Assembly (NCBI GenBank): GCA_014695295.1
Contig: JACJNY010000043.1
Location: 1 to 64,000 of the forward strand
Source: Microcoleus sp. FACHB-61
GTDB lineage: Bacteria; Cyanobacteriota; Cyanobacteriia; Cyanobacteriales; Microcoleaceae
Length of the DNA stretch: 64,000 bases
Direction: 5' to 3'
This document shows, piece by piece, positions 44,016 through 53,915 of the stretch. How positions within the stretch are numbered: position 1 is the stretch's first letter; the number at the start of each line of letters is the position of its first letter. A program made the translations under genes and the position numbers. The notes under the pieces are model-generated. The model was given only the letters and a program-made list of their open reading frames with translations. It did no database searches and was not told where the DNA came from.

Positions 44016-45350
44016 ATGAGCAACCTTTCCAGAAGAAAATTCATCATCACCGCCGGAGCAACAGCAGCCGGCACCCTCCTAGCTCACGGTTGCAGTTCCG
44101 GTTCCAACACATCTAACGGAAGTGCCACCCCCGCAGCCGGCGGCGCTTCGCCCACCGCCGCCCCAGCAGTCAACATCAACCCCGCCGACGCCCCAGAAGT
44201 TACCGCAGCCAAACTCGGATTCATCGCCCTCACCGACTCAGCACCCTTAATCATCGCCCAAGAAAAAGGGTTATTTGCCAAATACGGCATGAAAGACGTA
44301 GAAGTTACCAAACAAGCATCTTGGCCAGTTACTCGCGACAACTTAGAGCTCGGTTCCGACAAAGGCGGCATTGACGGGGCCCACATTTTATCCTCGATGC
44401 CTTACCAAATGACATTAGGCACTATTACCAAAGGCAATCAGCCAGTGCCGATGAACCTTCTGGCGCGGTTAAATACTAACGGTCAGGCAATTTCGCTCAG
44501 CAAAAAATACCTAGATTTAAAAGTCGGTACAGACAGCGCACCCCTGAAAGCAGCTTTTGGCAATCAAAACCTTCCTGTTGCTATGACTTTTCCCGGTGGC
44601 ACCCACGACTTGTGGATGCGCTACTGGCTAGCAGCCGGCGGTATTAATCCAGATACAGATGTTTCCGTGATTCCCATACCGCCGCCCCAAATGGTAGCGA
44701 ACATGAAATCTGGCAGCATGGAAGCCTTTTGCGTAGGCGAACCTTGGAATGCTCAGCTAGTTACTCAAAAGGTAGGATACACCGCCTTATTAACCGGAGA
44801 ACTTTGGAAAGACCACCCAGAAAAAGCTTTAGCTTTAAGAGGAGATTGGGTTGAGAAAAATCCCAAAGCTGCTAAAGCAATTACAATGGCCGTACTGGAA
44901 GCCCAGCAGTGGTGCGACAAGGCAGAAAATAAGGATGAAATGTGCCAAATCATCTCTCAAGATAGGTGGTTAAAAGTGCCAGCTGCAGATATTATCGGTC
45001 GCTCTAAAGGTCAAATTGACTACGGTACCGGCCGCATTGAAGCCGCCAGCCCAGTGGCGATGAAATTCTGGGCTGACAATGCTTCTTATCCCTACAAGAG
45101 TCACGATGCTTGGTTCTTAGCTGAAAATATTCGCTGGGGTTATATCCCTGCAACTACCGACATCAAAGCAACGGTTGATAAAGTTAACCGCGAAGATATT
45201 TGGAAAGCAGCAGCGACAACACTTGGCGTTCCCGCAGCCCAAATTCCTGCTACCACTTCTCGCGGTGTCGAAACCTTCTTTGACGGCGTGAAGTTTGACC
45301 CAGAAAAACCCGAAGAATATCTGAAGGGTCTGGCAATCAAAAAAGCATAA
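44016..45350 (+). CDS. nrtA: Nitrate/nitrite ABC transporter substrate-binding lipoprotein NrtA
   Basis: Periplasmic receptor that binds nitrate and nitrite and hands them to NrtB. I chose the ATG at 44016 because the protein then starts with a twin-arginine signal (SRRKFIITAG) and a lipobox ending at Cys (LLAHGCSS), as in known NrtA. The mature part has the NrtA/SsuA-type fold with KLGFIALTDSAPLIIAQEKGLF and WMRYWLAAGGINPD. Length is 445 residues, normal for the family. Lipid anchoring to the outer face of the plasma membrane is expected. Confidence 0.95.
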   Translation: MSNLSRRKFIITAGATAAGTLLAHGCSSGSNTSNGSATPAAGGASPTAAPAVNINPADAPEVTAAKLGFIALTDSAPLIIAQEKGLFAKYGMKDVEVTKQASWPVTRDNLELGSDKGGIDGAHILSSMPYQMTLGTITKGNQPVPMNLLARLNTNGQAISLSKKYLDLKVGTDSAPLKAAFGNQNLPVAMTFPGGTHDLWMRYWLAAGGINPDTDVSVIPIPPPQMVANMKSGSMEAFCVGEPWNAQLVTQKVGYTALLTGELWKDHPEKALALRGDWVEKNPKAAKAITMAVLEAQQWCDKAENKDEMCQIISQDRWLKVPAADIIGRSKGQIDYGTGRIEAASPVAMKFWADNASYPYKSHDAWFLAENIRWGYIPATTDIKATVDKVNREDIWKAAATTLGVPAAQIPATTSRGVETFFDGVKFDPEKPEEYLKGLAIKKA

Positions 45351-45355
45351 TTAGT

Positions 45356-45404
45356 TTGTTGACTGTTGACAGTTGACTGTTAACAGTTGACTGCTGACAG
45401 TTGG
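45356..45404. repeat. GTTGACTG/GTTGACAG heptamer-like repeat in the nrtA-nrtB spacer
   Basis: Seven-base units (GTTGACT, GTTGACA, GTTAACA) are arranged in tandem and can pair as hairpins. It separates nrtA from nrtB (178 bp spacer in all). It may reduce read-through or stabilise upstream mRNA. Confidence 0.6.
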
Positions 45405-45528
45405 CAAACCCCTAAAATTGATGGTGTTGGACAGAGTGAAACGGAGGGTTCGTTCGACGGGCAAAACCTGCTAAATCCTGTTCAAAATATCTACAAATAA
45501 TCGATTATTCACAATACTGCAAAAAAAA

Positions 45529-46398
45529 ATGGCAACAAACCTCGCTGTTACTAAAAGCAAAAATCCAGTAAATTTCGTTCTGGATCAGGTTCAAAAAAAC
45601 CGCCGAAAAATCATCCGCCCGCTAGTCGCGATCGCAGTTCTGCTCATAATCTGGCAAATCCTCTGCAACAGTCCAGAGTCGAGCTTGCCGGGGCCCATCA
45701 AAACTGTCCAAGAAAGCTGGAATCTGATTATCAATCCTTTCTTCGACAACGGCGGTACAGACAAAGGCTTGTTCTGGCAAATTTTGGCGAGCTTGCAGCG
45801 GGTGGCGATCGGCTTTACTTTGGCAACAGTTCTCGGCATCAGTTTAGGAATCCTGATCGGCACAAACTCTTTAATGTTCGATGCTTTAGACCCGCTGTTT
45901 CAAGTATTCAGAACTATCCCGCCCCTGGCTTGGCTGCCGATCGCCCTGGCCGTATTTCAACAGTTCAATCCCTTTGAAGGCATGGGGATGAAAGCTAACG
46001 AAGTTTCCGCACTTTTCGTAATCTTAATTACAGCAATTTGGCCGATTCTCATTAACACCACAGTAGGCGTTCAACAAATACCCCAAGACTACAGAAACGT
46101 CGCCCGCGTCTTGCGTCTCCCTAACCAAAAATACTTCTGGAAAATCCTGCTTCCCTCTTCTGTTCCTTACATCTTCACAGGCTTGAGAATTGGGATCGGT
46201 TTGTCTTGGCTGGCGATCGTAGCTGCGGAAATGTTAGTCGGCGGCGTCGGCATCGGCTTCTTCATCTGGGACGCTTACAACAGTTCTCGACTAAGTGCAG
46301 TGATTATAGCAGTGCTTTATGTAGGAATCGTCGGTTTGATTTTAGACAGAATCGTTGGTTTCATCGCTTCCAAAGTTGTTCCTGAAGAACAGAAATAG
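45529..46398 (+). CDS. nrtB: Nitrate ABC transporter permease NrtB
   Basis: Integral membrane permease of the NrtABCD importer. The ABC-permease core has IWQILCNSPESSLPGPIKT near the start and several hydrophobic segments, with the EAA-like loop IPQDYRNVARVLRLPNQKYFWKILLPSS before the last segments. Length is 289 residues, usual for NrtB. It probably forms a homodimer gated by NrtC and NrtD. Confidence 0.95.
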   Translation: MATNLAVTKSKNPVNFVLDQVQKNRRKIIRPLVAIAVLLIIWQILCNSPESSLPGPIKTVQESWNLIINPFFDNGGTDKGLFWQILASLQRVAIGFTLATVLGISLGILIGTNSLMFDALDPLFQVFRTIPPLAWLPIALAVFQQFNPFEGMGMKANEVSALFVILITAIWPILINTTVGVQQIPQDYRNVARVLRLPNQKYFWKILLPSSVPYIFTGLRIGIGLSWLAIVAAEMLVGGVGIGFFIWDAYNSSRLSAVIIAVLYVGIVGLILDRIVGFIASKVVPEEQK

Positions 46399-46508
46399 GA
46401 TTGGGTTAACAGTTAGCAGTTGACTGTTGACTAACACAAGGTAAGGTGCGCGATCCGGCGCACCCGGAGCGCGAACAGGGTAAGGTGCGCCCAGGCGCAC
46501 CCTAGATT
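46399..46508. repeat. GCGC-rich hairpin repeats in the nrtB-nrtC spacer
   Basis: After TTAACAG/TTGACTG-like units, the spacer holds AAGGTAAGGTGCGC..GGCGCACCC and TAAGGTGCGCCCAGGCGCACCCTA, two self-complementary blocks of the TGCGC/GCGCA family (see 29100 and 39409). The operon is thus interrupted by strong hairpins between nrtB and nrtC. Confidence 0.7.
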
Positions 46509-46545
46509 GACTTAATCTACAAATTACAAACTAACCTAAATTACC

Positions 46546-48570
46546 ATGTCAATATTTGTTGAAGTAGACCACGTTGACCGCGTATTTAATTTGCCCAATG
46601 GAGGGCAATACATCGCTCTTAAAAATATCGAACTGAAAATTAAAAAGGGAGAATTCATCACCTTAATCGGACACTCTGGCTGCGGCAAATCTACACTGCT
46701 AAATATCATCGCCGGTCTTGACAAAGCAAGTCAGGGCGGGATTACTTTAGAAGGGCGCGAAGTCCGCGATCCAGGCCCGGACAGAATGGTGGTGTTTCAA
46801 AATTACTCGCTGCTACCTTGGCTGACGGTGCGCGAAAATATCGCCCTAGCAGTAAATGAAATTTACAGCGGTAACTCTCAAGAAGATCGCGAGTTGGTGA
46901 TCGAACACCACATTAAATTAGTCGGACTCGGACACGCGGCCGACAAACGCCCGGGCGAAATTTCTGGGGGGATGAAACAAAGAGTTGCGATCGCCCGCGC
47001 CCTGGCGATTCGCCCGAAATTGCTGCTGCTAGACGAACCCTTCGGCGCCCTCGATGCCTTAACTCGCGGCGGTTTGCAAGACCAGTTGATGAAAATTTGC
47101 GAGGAAAGCAAAGTCACCAGCGTGATGGTAACTCACGACGTGGATGAGGCTTTATTATTGAGCGATCGCATTGTGATGCTCACCAACGGCCCGGAAGCCC
47201 AAATCGGGCAAATCCTCGAAGTAAACATTCCCCGCCCCCGCAAGCGCATGGAAGTTGTCAACCATCCGAGTTACTACGCGCTGCGCAACGAAATGGTTTA
47301 CTTCCTCAACCAGCAAAAGCGGGTAAAACAGCGCAGGGCCAAACAACAGTCGCCTGTGATCGCCCGCAACGGCCTGGAAAAAATCAACCTCGACATCGGC
47401 TTTATTCCCCTCACCGACTGCGCGCCCTTAGTTGTAGCCAAAGAAAAAGGATTCTTCAAAGCCCACGGCTTGGAAGAAGTTACTCTCAGCCGCGAACCTA
47501 GCTGGAAAGCGATCGCCCAGGGAGTCGCCGAAGGACGGCTGGACGCGGCGCAAATGGTCGCAGGAATGCCGATCGGTATGCTGTTGGGCCTGGACGGCCA
47601 AGCCCCTGTGCCCGTCTGTAGCGCCCTCACGCTGTCGCGCAACGGCAATTCGATTATTTTCAGCAAAGACCTTTACAGACAAGGCATTCGGACATTAGAG
47701 GATTTCAAAGCTGCGATCGCCAAGAGTCCCGATAAAGTCCACACCTTGGGCATGGTACACTCCGCCTCCATGCACAATCTGCTGTTCCGCTACTGGCTGG
47801 CCGCCGGCGGCATCGACCCCGACCTCGACGTGGGCTTGACCGTGATTCCGCCCCCGCAGATGGTATCGAATTTAAAAGCAGGCAACATTGACGGCTACTG
47901 CTCAGGCGACCCCTGGAACTCTCACGCAGTCAACAGCGGTACGGGTTTTGTCATGGCCCGTTCCCTCGATATTCTGCCCGGACACATCGAAAAAGTTCTC
48001 GGTGTTACCGAAGATTGGGCTCAGAAATATCCTCAAACCCACCTCGCCCTCGTCAAAGCGCTTTTGGAAGCCTGCGACTACTGCGACGACCGCCGCAACC
48101 GCGAAGAAGTCCTAGCATTGATTAGCCAAGAACAATACATCGGCGCCGATCCGAAAGACATCCGTCCGGGGTTCATCGATCCGTACAACTCCGGTACGGA
48201 GGCAGAACCCGAAATGCTCTACAACTTCAACCAGTTCTATGTTGACAAAACCAATTTTCCAGACCGCCTAGAAATGGTGTGGGTGATGGCGCAGATGGCT
48301 CGCTGGGGACTGATCCCGTTCCCGAAAAACTGGGTGGAGGTGGTCGATCGAGTTTTGCGGCCCGATGTTTTCGGTCAAGCAGTGCGCGAATTGGGTTTGC
48401 CGGATATTGCCAGAGATCGCCGCACGATCGAGCTATTTGACGGCACTGTGTTTAATCTAGACGACCCGATCCAGTATCTTCACAATGTCAAAATCAAGCG
48501 TGCCGTCCGCATTGAAGAAATCTTAATTGAACAAATAGGCAGTCAGTGTTCCATCAAACTGCCAGCATAA
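46546..48570 (+). CDS. nrtC: Nitrate ABC transporter ATPase NrtC with C-terminal NrtA-like domain
   Basis: The first about 255 residues are an ABC ATPase with Walker A GHSGCGKST, signature SGGMKQR and Walker B LLLLDEPFGALDA. After a linker, a second domain (about 285-655) resembles NrtA (INLDIGFIPLTDCAPLVVAKEKGFF; FRYWLAAGGIDPDLD). It is thought to sense nitrate or ammonium on the cytoplasmic side and inhibit transport. Length (674) fits NrtC. Confidence 0.96.
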   Translation: MSIFVEVDHVDRVFNLPNGGQYIALKNIELKIKKGEFITLIGHSGCGKSTLLNIIAGLDKASQGGITLEGREVRDPGPDRMVVFQNYSLLPWLTVRENIALAVNEIYSGNSQEDRELVIEHHIKLVGLGHAADKRPGEISGGMKQRVAIARALAIRPKLLLLDEPFGALDALTRGGLQDQLMKICEESKVTSVMVTHDVDEALLLSDRIVMLTNGPEAQIGQILEVNIPRPRKRMEVVNHPSYYALRNEMVYFLNQQKRVKQRRAKQQSPVIARNGLEKINLDIGFIPLTDCAPLVVAKEKGFFKAHGLEEVTLSREPSWKAIAQGVAEGRLDAAQMVAGMPIGMLLGLDGQAPVPVCSALTLSRNGNSIIFSKDLYRQGIRTLEDFKAAIAKSPDKVHTLGMVHSASMHNLLFRYWLAAGGIDPDLDVGLTVIPPPQMVSNLKAGNIDGYCSGDPWNSHAVNSGTGFVMARSLDILPGHIEKVLGVTEDWAQKYPQTHLALVKALLEACDYCDDRRNREEVLALISQEQYIGADPKDIRPGFIDPYNSGTEAEPEMLYNFNQFYVDKTNFPDRLEMVWVMAQMARWGLIPFPKNWVEVVDRVLRPDVFGQAVRELGLPDIARDRRTIELFDGTVFNLDDPIQYLHNVKIKRAVRIEEILIEQIGSQCSIKLPA

Positions 48571-48674
48571 CCAGCAAATAGGAAGAGGGAAGGAGGAGCA
48601 AGAAATCAGGAAACAAGACTCCCCATTTCCCACTTCCTAACTCCGTAATTTCAAATTATCAATCCAAAGTTGTC

Positions 48675-50456
48675 ATGTCTAATTCCTCAACCCAAAATCC
48701 AAATCCTGAAAATATGCAAACTTTCAAAACCCCCCAAACAACCAAAATTGAAACGCCCAAGCAAGACTTTCTTACTATTAAAGACGTATCGAAAGTCTAC
48801 GAAACTCCTAAAGGCCCTTACGTCGTTCTCGACGGTGTAAACCTGACTATTAATGAAGGCGAATTTATTTGTTTGATCGGTCACTCGGGCTGCGGAAAAT
48901 CAACTTTGCTCAACATGATCGCGGGATTCAACGGGCCGACAAACGGAGAAGTGGCTCTGCAAGGTGCGCAGATTACTGAACCAGGCCCCGATCGCATGGT
49001 GGTGTTTCAAAACTACTCGCTGCTACCGTGGCTGACTGCTACTGAAAACATTCACCTCGGCGTTGAAAATGTTTACCCGGAAAAGTCCGCAGACGAACAC
49101 AATACGATCGTCAAGGAACACTTGGAATTAGTGGGGCTCACCGAAGCTTGTAACAAAAGACCGGGCCAATTGTCTGGGGGGATGAAACAGCGGGTGGCGA
49201 TCGCCCGAGCTCTGGCAACTCGCCCCAAACTGTTGATTTTGGACGAACCTTTCGGAGCTCTAGACCCGATTACCCGGGAAGAGTTGCAGGAAGAATTGCT
49301 GAAAATTTGGCGGAAGGAAAAAATTACCGTCATTATGATTACTCACGATATTGATGAGGCTTTGTTTTTGGCCGATCGCATCGTGATGATGACCAACGGG
49401 CCAGCAGCTTCCATCGGCGAAGATATGCACATTCCGTTCAGCCGTCCCCGCAACCGGGCGCGGGTTATGGAAGACCCGAAATACTACGAACTGCGCAACT
49501 TTGCTTTGGAGTTCCTGTTTTCTCGCTACGCGCACCACGAAGAAGGTGAAGCAACGGACTCGGAGACAGAAGCCGTCGCGCTACCGATGCCATTACCTGC
49601 TAGCAAAAAGCCTGCGCTTGCGGAGACTGCTAACAGGCCGATCGCCCCTGGGCCTTTTGTGCATCACGCTGCAGAAGCCCCAGAAGCCTCGCCAAAAAAA
49701 CGCGGCATCCTGGCTGCCTCGTGGTTGTTAGGAATGGCTACTTTAGCCGCCGTCAATATGTCTGCTGTTTCCAGCCAGCTAAAGCAAGCGAAACTAGCAG
49801 AAACTGCACCTCCGGCGGCGACTGCGGCGGCGGTTGTGAGTTCTCCCGCCAGCCCGCAAATCGCAGCAAGTTCGATCGCACCGACTGCTAGCCCTGCACC
49901 AATCGCTGCTGCCAGCCCTGCACCCATCGCTGCTGCTAGCCCTGCACCCATCGCTGCTGCTAGTCCTGCACCCATCGCTGCTGCTAGCCCTGCACCAATC
50001 GCCGCTGCTGCAAGTCCTGCACCCATTGCTGCTGCAAGTCCTGCACCGAATGCCAGTCCTGCACCAATCGCTGCTGCTAGTCCTGCAGCCATCGCTGCTG
50101 CCGCTAACAGCGCGGGCGCGGCAAATGCAGCAACCAGTGCCACATCAGAGATTTCTGACCAAGCCGAACTCGATGCGATCGGAAAGCAGTTGTATGCACA
50201 AATCGACCAAAAATGGAGAACAACTCCGACATTTACCGAAAGCTTGACTTATCGGGTCAAAGTAAAACAAAACGGCGATATTCTACAGTTCGATCCCACA
50301 AATAAAGCAGCTAAAGATTTCGTCAAAGAAACTCCTCTGCCGGTTTTGCAAACTCCTGCCGGTGCCGCAGCAGGCGCTGCTGAAAAAACTGCTGAATTCC
50401 AAGTAACTTTTAGCCCCAGCAACGGCGGCGTATTAGAAGTTAAAACAGAGAAGTAG
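48675..50456 (+). CDS. nrtD: Nitrate ABC transporter ATPase NrtD with unusual membrane/Pro-Ala/globular extension
   Basis: Residues about 30-290 form the ABC ATPase: Walker A GHSGCGKST, SGGMKQR, Walker B LILDEPFGALDP, and the H-loop THDIDEA. Most NrtD end near 275-280 residues. This one has about 310 more: a linker, a hydrophobic stretch (AASWLLGMATLAAVNMSAVSS, about 345-365), a rod of about eight PAPIAAAS octapeptides (about 405-475), and a C-terminal domain of about 100 residues (LDAIGKQLYAQIDQKWRTTPTF...). The arrangement resembles TonB (membrane anchor, Pro-rich rod, end domain). The reading frame is intact throughout. Function of the extension is unknown. Confidence 0.95.
   Translation: MSNSSTQNPNPENMQTFKTPQTTKIETPKQDFLTIKDVSKVYETPKGPYVVLDGVNLTINEGEFICLIGHSGCGKSTLLNMIAGFNGPTNGEVALQGAQITEPGPDRMVVFQNYSLLPWLTATENIHLGVENVYPEKSADEHNTIVKEHLELVGLTEACNKRPGQLSGGMKQRVAIARALATRPKLLILDEPFGALDPITREELQEELLKIWRKEKITVIMITHDIDEALFLADRIVMMTNGPAASIGEDMHIPFSRPRNRARVMEDPKYYELRNFALEFLFSRYAHHEEGEATDSETEAVALPMPLPASKKPALAETANRPIAPGPFVHHAAEAPEASPKKRGILAASWLLGMATLAAVNMSAVSSQLKQAKLAETAPPAATAAAVVSSPASPQIAASSIAPTASPAPIAAASPAPIAAASPAPIAAASPAPIAAASPAPIAAAASPAPIAAASPAPNASPAPIAAASPAAIAAAANSAGAANAATSATSEISDQAELDAIGKQLYAQIDQKWRTTPTFTESLTYRVKVKQNGDILQFDPTNKAAKDFVKETPLPVLQTPAGAAAGAAEKTAEFQVTFSPSNGGVLEVKTEK
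49886..50100 (+). repeat. 24-bp tandem repeats encoding PAPIAAAS units in nrtD
   Basis: About eight copies of a 24-bp unit (core CCTGCACCCATCGCTGCTG) with small changes, including one unit shortened to PAPNAS. Units are in frame and code a proline/alanine rod. Confidence 0.88.
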
Positions 50457-50831
50457 GCGAGATAATACTCCCGCACTAAAGCTCAGATTGCTATCAACAA
50501 TTAGACCAAAAGTAGTACCTCCCCGCTGTTTGAGTTCGGCCAAAAATCCTCCTAGCTCCCCCTAGGTGGGGGTGACAAGATTTAAACCTGGAGTACCTCT
50601 ATTTGAGAGGGATTGAGGAGCAGCGATCCACGGGGTAAAAGGGATATCAATCGCGAGTCTTAGTAAGAGAACGGTTAATTTTAAATCAGGGTATTGTCCG
50701 TTGCTGTGAAGCATTTTTGCGGTAATTTAGTAATTACTCACACGTTATTTGCAGGAGCCCTCAGTTCCGACTATAATAACAAATTACGAATTACCCATTA
50801 GCTTTCAAAAATTAGCATCTAAAATCACCAG
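50457..50831. other. Spacer between nrtD and narB
   Basis: About 375 bp without a gene. I looked for a GTAN8TAC site and found none clearly placed for narB, so narB is probably read from the upstream operon promoter. A partly palindromic CCTAG/CTAGG stretch around 50550-50570 is the only structure noted. Confidence 0.4.
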
Positions 50832-53027
50832 ATGGAAACTATAAAAACTCTTTGCCCTTACTGCGGTGTAGGTTGCGGTCTAGAAGTTGTTGCCGACAAA
50901 AAACAAAGTTGGAAAGTGCGGGGCGATCGCAATCACCCATCGAGTCAGGGCATGGTTTGTATTAAGGGAGCAACCGTAGCAGAGTCGATTCGGAGCGATC
51001 GGCTACTTTATCCGATGATGCGAGATACTCTCGACCAACCGTTCCGCCGCGCTAGTTGGGAGGAAGCTCTCGATGCAATTGTTAACCGCATCCAAACAAT
51101 TCGCAGCACCAGCGGCCCCGATGCTTTGTGCGTTTACGGTTCTGGTCAATTCGCAACAGAAGATTATTATGTTGCCCAGAAACTAATGAAAGGTTGTCTG
51201 GGTACTAATAATTTTGATGCTAATTCTCGCTTGTGTATGTCTTCAGCCGTCTCTGGATACGTTCAAAGCTTTGGGTCGGACGGGCCGCCTTGCTGTTACG
51301 ACGATTTAGAATTAACAGATTGCGCTTTTATTATCGGTAGCAATACAGCAGAATGCCATCCGATTGTATTCAATCGATTAGCAAAATACCACAAAAAAAA
51401 TCCAAATGTCAAGATGATTGTGGTAGATCCAAGGCGGACTCCGACTGCTGAAGCGGCGGATTTGCACTTAGCAATTAAACCGGGTACAGATATAGATTTG
51501 CTTAACGGAATTGCATATTTGCTGTTACAGAGGCAAGCAATAGACCCTGAGTTTATTGAAGAATGCACGGCGAATTTTTCAGCTTTTGCTGAGGTGATTA
51601 GCAGCTACACGCCGGAGTTTGTAGCCTCGCGCTGCGGCATTACTGTCAGCGAGTTAGAAACGGCGGCCAACTACTGGGAACAGTCGCAGCGGGTTTTGTC
51701 GCTGTGGTCGATGGGAATGAACCAGTCGTCGGAAGGCACGGCAAAGGTGCGATCGCTGATTAATTTGCACTTGATGACCGGTCAAATCGGCAAACCGGGA
51801 TGCGGCCCGTTTTCCCTCACCGGCCAGCCAAACGCGATGGGAGGGCGGGAAGCTGGAGGGCTGTCTCACTTGCTCCCAGGCTACCGATTTGTGAAAAATG
51901 CCGAACACAGAACCCAAGTCGAGGAGTTTTGGGGAATGGCACCGGGAAGCATTTCGCCGAATCCGGGCCGCACAGCTTGGGATATGATTACCGGTTTGGA
52001 AACTGGCGAAGTCGAGTTGCTGTGGATTGCAGCTACTAATCCGGTGGTGAGTATGCCGGATTTGGAACGCACTAAAGCCGCTTTGCTGCGATCGCCCTTT
52101 ACTATTTATCAAGAAGCTTACTATCCCACTGAAACCTCAGCCTACGCTCACATCCTGCTCCCGGCAACGCAGTGGAGCGAAAAAACCGGAGTAATGACGA
52201 ATTCCGAGCGCCGCGTTACCTTTTGTCCGGGTTTCGACAGTCCCTCCGGGGAAGCCCGCGACGACTGGAGCATTTTCGCCGAAGTGGGACGGCGGTTGGG
52301 TTTTGCTGAACACTTTGCTTTCGAGAACAGTGCGGAGGTTTTTAACGAGTACGCGCAGTTGACGCGGGGCCAGCCTTGCGACATGACCGGCCTCAGCCAC
52401 GAATACATCCGCCAAGAAGGGCCGCAGCAGTGGCCTTGCCGGGAAAACGAGCCTGTGCATCCAGCCCAAGAAGCGAAACGGCTGTATACTGACAGGCGTT
52501 TTCACACTCCTGACGCGCGGGCGCGATTTTCGGCCTATCACTCCCGGGGGCTGGCAGAACCTCCCGATCCGAATTATCCGTTTGTGTTGACGACAGGAAG
52601 AGTTTACGGACACTGGCACACGATGACGCGGACGGGTAGAACAGAAAAAATTAATCAATTGCACCCCGATCCGTTTTTGGAAATTCACCCCCGCGATGCT
52701 GCCAAATTGCAGATTAAGGAGGGGGATTTGCTGGAAGTTCGATCGCGCCGCGGCAAGGCGCAGTTTCCGGCAAAAGTCACAAAGGCGATCGCCCCAGGTA
52801 CGCTATTTGTACCGATGCACTGGGGTTCTCTGTGGGCCGAAGGCGCTGAAGCCAATGCCATGACTCATTCTGCAAGCTGTCCAGATTCCAAACAGCCCGA
52901 GTTAAAAGCTTGTGCGGTGCAGTTGGTGCTGGTTGGGGCAGAAACTGCGGCGGAAGTTGTCGCCGAAGTTGCCGCAGAAGTTGGGGAATTTAATTGGGCA
53001 AAATCCACCCTCGCCGTCACTTCTTGA
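50832..53027 (+). CDS. narB: Ferredoxin-dependent assimilatory nitrate reductase NarB
   Basis: Molybdenum bis-MGD enzyme reducing nitrate to nitrite with ferredoxin electrons. The N-terminus has the [4Fe-4S] cysteines [14 protein letters not shown] ... QGMVCIKG. Later come the MPT-binding and substrate regions typical of the formate dehydrogenase/nitrate reductase family ([22 protein letters not shown]), and the C-terminal MGD domain. Length of 731 is normal for cyanobacterial NarB. It is the last gene of the operon. Its cofactor needs MoeA, encoded at 56946-58220. Confidence 0.96.
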   Translation: METIKTLCPYCGVGCGLEVVADKKQSWKVRGDRNHPSSQGMVCIKGATVAESIRSDRLLYPMMRDTLDQPFRRASWEEALDAIVNRIQTIRSTSGPDALCVYGSGQFATEDYYVAQKLMKGCLGTNNFDANSRLCMSSAVSGYVQSFGSDGPPCCYDDLELTDCAFIIGSNTAECHPIVFNRLAKYHKKNPNVKMIVVDPRRTPTAEAADLHLAIKPGTDIDLLNGIAYLLLQRQAIDPEFIEECTANFSAFAEVISSYTPEFVASRCGITVSELETAANYWEQSQRVLSLWSMGMNQSSEGTAKVRSLINLHLMTGQIGKPGCGPFSLTGQPNAMGGREAGGLSHLLPGYRFVKNAEHRTQVEEFWGMAPGSISPNPGRTAWDMITGLETGEVELLWIAATNPVVSMPDLERTKAALLRSPFTIYQEAYYPTETSAYAHILLPATQWSEKTGVMTNSERRVTFCPGFDSPSGEARDDWSIFAEVGRRLGFAEHFAFENSAEVFNEYAQLTRGQPCDMTGLSHEYIRQEGPQQWPCRENEPVHPAQEAKRLYTDRRFHTPDARARFSAYHSRGLAEPPDPNYPFVLTTGRVYGHWHTMTRTGRTEKINQLHPDPFLEIHPRDAAKLQIKEGDLLEVRSRRGKAQFPAKVTKAIAPGTLFVPMHWGSLWAEGAEANAMTHSASCPDSKQPELKACAVQLVLVGAETAAEVVAEVAAEVGEFNWAKSTLAVTS

Positions 53028-53040
53028 GCTGCCGTCCCAC

Positions 53041-53330
53041 TATACCGCGTCGCGTGAGAACCCCGGTCTTTCAAGCCGGGGATGAAACGCAGAAGCAGCC
53101 TTGAGGCGGAGAGCGATCTATTTTATAGTTATGATGCGGAACAAGTAGGCGTATCAAGTACGCGATGAATAATCCTAGAGGGCGTGAGATCCCGACCAGT
53201 AAGACACTGCGAGCATAGCTGAGTAAGACGCTGGGCAGCGGGTAAGCAAAGGCAGGATGATGAGCGTACCGGACTGGCTAATGTTGAAAAGTGCGAAAAA
53301 AAACAGAAAACAGAAGTAAGCGCAATTGCA
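53041..53330 (+). ncRNA. Candidate structured RNA, resembling a HEARO / IscB omega RNA (orphan, tentative)
   Basis: The segment starts with a hairpin CCCCGG-TCTTTCAAG-CCGGGG (53061-53081) followed by ATGAA, contains GCGTA-TCAAG-TACGC (about 53149-53163) and CGCTG-GG-CAGCG, and ends with GCTAATGTTGAAAAGTGCG. Repeated AGTAAGAC and GGGTAAGC motifs add to the structure. There is no good ORF. The wording (GTAAGAC...GGATGATGAGCG...AATGTTGAAAAGTGCG) resembles, from memory, HEARO RNAs that precede iscB in cyanobacteria. No iscB or tnpB is seen intact here. Strand and ends are uncertain. Confidence 0.35.
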
Positions 53331-53900
53331 TCACTGAAAGCTAGTTGCTTTGATCGTCTATATCTGTCTTGACAGCGCTTTTAAGAATTGCCATTTGGTA
53401 CTTTCTTAAGAATATCTGTTACTTTAGGTCGGAGAGTGTCAAGGGATGTTATGACTCACCGAAGAACGAGCGGGAAGCCTCTGGCAACCGACATGGGGAG
53501 GAACGCGGTTGACGTTCGGCGATCGCTCAGTCGAGTCGCGTTCAGTCGAACTATTTTAGATTTACTCCACAGATGAATCTGCAAGCTTGAACAAGAATCT
53601 AAAATTTTGATCTCTCCACGACTCCTGTGGGGGGCTTATATCGGTTTTTGGGGTAAAAACCTCTGTCGATCGAGCAATTTTGAGTCCGGACGCACCCTAC
53701 ACCTAAATCTCAAATCCCAAATCCCAAATCTAAAACCTAAAATCGTTATGCCATTAACCAGCCTACAAGCTGCGTTTCCCCGGCAGAGCTAGGGAACAAG
53801 GAAAATTAAATTTTTTTATTCTGACTTTTTCCTTCTTGATTGGGGGTTTTTCCTTCGGGAGAATGTCTTCTGGCGAATGCCTTCTGCCTTCTTTTTAATT
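53331..53900. other. Gene-less part of the narB-rbp spacer, possible mobile element relic
   Basis: A frame on the + strand at 53388-53576 encodes a basic peptide (RRTSGKPLATDMGRNAVDVR) that could be a relic of a TnpB-like C-terminus, but I am not certain and do not call it a gene. The remainder has CAAATCC-type heptamers near 53700-53745 and no other feature. Confidence 0.3.
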
Positions 53901-53915
53901 AATCGAGTCAGACAA

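Noticed and set aside
49664..50143. 159-codon Ala/Gly-rich antisense ORF
   Set aside because: It is the complement of the PAPIAAAS repeat of nrtD and reflects repeat composition only.
53388..53576. Short ORF with RRTSGKPLATDMGRNAVDV
   Set aside because: Possible TnpB-like C-terminal relic, but I could not recognise the family firmly and there is no upstream transposase. Mentioned only in the spacer entry.
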